NCBI GenBank assembly: GCA_036475545.1
Contig: JAZGAE010000066.1
Location: 1 to 5,885, forward strand
Length of the DNA: 5,885 nt
Reading direction: 5' to 3'
Source: JAZGAE01 sp036475545
GTDB lineage: Bacteria; Pseudomonadota; Alphaproteobacteria; DATDPM01
The position numbers and the translations under genes were made by a program. Shown in pieces: positions 4,685 to 5,885 of this stretch; within the stretch, counting starts at the first letter, position 1, and the number at the start of each line of letters is the position of its first letter. The notes under the pieces were generated by a model. That model was not told the origin of the DNA, ran no database searches, and saw only the letters and a program-made list of their open reading frames with translations.

Positions 4685-5885
4685 AGAGGCACTCGCCGAA
4701 GCGCACGAGCCCGCCCTGCGGCCCGCCCATGAGCTCGTCATCCCGCATCGCGAGCCGGCCCCGGACGATGGTGGCGACCGGCCAGCCGGTGACGGTGAGG
4801 CCGTCGAACGGCGTCCAGCCCGCGCGGCTCGCGATCCAATCGTCGGCGATGGTGCGCCGGGCATGCAAGTCCACCACCGTCAGGTCGGCGTCATGGCCCA
4901 GCGCGATCCGGCCCTTGGCGGCGATGTTGTAGACCCGCGCCGGCCCCGCGCTGGTGAGGTCCACCAGTCGTTCCAGCGAGAGCCGCCCCGCGTTTACATG
5001 GTCGAGCATGACGGGAACGAGCGTCTGCACGCCCGGCATGCCGGCCGGGCTCTCGGGGTACGGCCTCGCTTTCTCCTCCAGCGTGTGCGGGGCATGGTCG
5101 GAGCCGATCACGTCGACGAGGCCGTCCTGGACCGCCCGCCACAGGGCGTCGCGGTGGCGGGCATCGCGAATCGGCGGGTTCATCTGGGCGCGCGTGCCGA
5201 GGCGCTCGTAACACTCGGGCGCCGTGAGCGTCAGGTGCTGGGGCGTCACCTCGAGCGTGGCGACGGCGCGGTGGCCGGCCAACAGCGCCATTTCCTCGGC
5301 GGTGGTCACGTGGAGCACGTGGACCCGGCGGCGGGCCTCATGCGCCAGGCGCAGGAGGCGCTCGGTGGCGCGCACCGCCGTCTCCTCGTCACGCCAGACG
5401 GCGTGGAGCTGAACGCCCGCGCCTTCCCCCTCCACCATCGCGCGGCGCTCACGCAGCCGCTCCTCGTCTTCCGCGTGCACCGCGACCCGGCGCGCGCCGG
5501 CGGCCAGCACCCGGGCGAGCGTGTCGTCGTCCGCGACCAGCAGGCTTCCGGTCGAGCTCCCCATGAAGACCTTGATCCCGGCGCATCCCGGAAGACGCTC
5601 ATGGTCCGCGAGGCGCTCGACGTTGTCGGCCGCGGCGCCGATGAAGAAGGCGATGTCGCACCAGGCCCGCCCCTCGGCGCGTTTGACCTTGTCGGCGAGA
5701 TCGTCGCGAGTCGTGGTGCTGGGATTGGTGTTCGGCATATCGAAGACGGCCGTGACCCCGCCGAGCACCGCCGCCTTGGTTCCGGTCTCGATGTCCTCCT
5801 TGTGCTCCAGGCCCGGCTCGCGGAGGTGCACCTGGGTGTCGATGACGCCGGGGAGCACGTGGAGGCCCTTGGCGTCGATCACGTC
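4683..5885 (-). CDS. Dihydroorotase / allantoinase-like amidohydrolase, N-terminus cut by window edge
   Basis: A cyclic amidohydrolase of the urease superfamily. The class I dihydroorotase reaction is carbamoyl-aspartate to dihydroorotate in pyrimidine synthesis, in the cytoplasm. The frame runs off the right edge: 400 residues are visible and about 40-50 are missing. The GTG at 5882 is an internal Val, not the start. Numbering from that Val: PGVIDTQVHLREPG (11-24), MPNT (49-52), GIKVFMGSSTG (102-112) with the expected carboxylated-Lys position Lys104, HAEDE (136-140), LHVTT (190-194), MNPPIR (234-239), and GSDHAPHTLEEK (260-271) with Asp262. So the metal ligands after the first strand and the dihydroorotate-contacting Arg21, Asn51 and His266 are in place, but the first His of H-x-H is Gln17. 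The C-terminal GRIALGHDADLTVVDL (324-339) is the usual composite-domain strand. From memory, rhizobial stand-alone 'dihydroorotases' share the DTQVH reading, which would make this a subfamily trait. No pyrimidine gene is adjacent inside the window. The exact substrate (dihydroorotate, allantoin or another cyclic amide) is not settled. Confidence 0.85.
   Translation of the reverse strand, partial: DVIDAKGLHVLPGVIDTQVHLREPGLEHKEDIETGTKAAVLGGVTAVFDMPNTNPSTTTRDDLADKVKRAEGRAWCDIAFFIGAAADNVERLADHERLPGCAGIKVFMGSSTGSLLVADDDTLARVLAAGARRVAVHAEDEERLRERRAMVEGEGAGVQLHAVWRDEETAVRATERLLRLAHEARRRVHVLHVTTAEEMALLAGHRAVATLEVTPQHLTLTAPECYERLGTRAQMNPPIRDARHRDALWRAVQDGLVDVIGSDHAPHTLEEKARPYPESPAGMPGVQTLVPVMLDHVNAGRLSLERLVDLTSAGPARVYNIAAKGRIALGHDADLTVVDLHARRTIADDWIASRAGWTPFDGLTVTGWPVATIVRGRLAMRDDELMGGPQGGLVRFGECL

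Noticed and set aside
5880..5882. GTG at the right edge as the start of the amidohydrolase
   Set aside because: It falls inside the conserved segment just before PGVIDTQVH. The family has about 40-50 residues before this point, and the frame stays open to the window end.

Overview
The window is a very GC-rich stretch of bacterial chromosome. It is most likely alphaproteobacterial: the dihydroorotase-type enzyme at the right end reads very like the stand-alone 'dihydroorotase' of rhizobia and their relatives (from memory of that family, no search was run), and the small lipoprotein is of a type I associate with the same class. I see no transposase, integrase, CRISPR array, tRNA or rRNA.

The layout is two convergent blocks. 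The left block (1-1912, + strand) holds the last 25 codons of a membrane protein, a small 83-residue protein of unknown function with a HicB-like look, and a 485-residue multi-pass transporter of the YeiH / 'putative sulfate exporter' family (Cons_hypoth698, UPF0324). Gaps of 43 and 79 bases on one strand suggest co-transcription. The natural guess is a membrane-centred anion or sulfur-compound export module, but its substrate cannot be read from the sequence.

The right block (2170-5885, - strand) is transcribed right to left: a dihydroorotase/allantoinase-like amidohydrolase cut by the window edge, a small outer-membrane lipoprotein, an exported Sel1-repeat protein, and a membrane-anchored alpha/beta hydrolase. 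Their gaps (150, 88 and 211 bases) and unrelated functions suggest separate or loosely linked units rather than one pathway. Three of the four products carry export or membrane-anchoring signals, so much of the block serves the cell envelope; the amidohydrolase is cytoplasmic.

The most distinctive non-coding content is a series of GC-rich stem-loops at or next to stop codons (80-96, 376-397, 2138-2170, 3507-3522, 4650-4684) and a gene-free convergent junction (1913-2166) that carries several stacked hairpins. Two of these have GNRA and UUCG tetraloops that only form on the + strand, making this a candidate structured 3' UTR or small RNA. The most notable protein oddity is the amidohydrolase, whose metal-binding H-x-H motif reads Q-V-H. 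No established novel system is demonstrated. The best candidates for follow-up are the small protein plus transporter pair and the structured junction.
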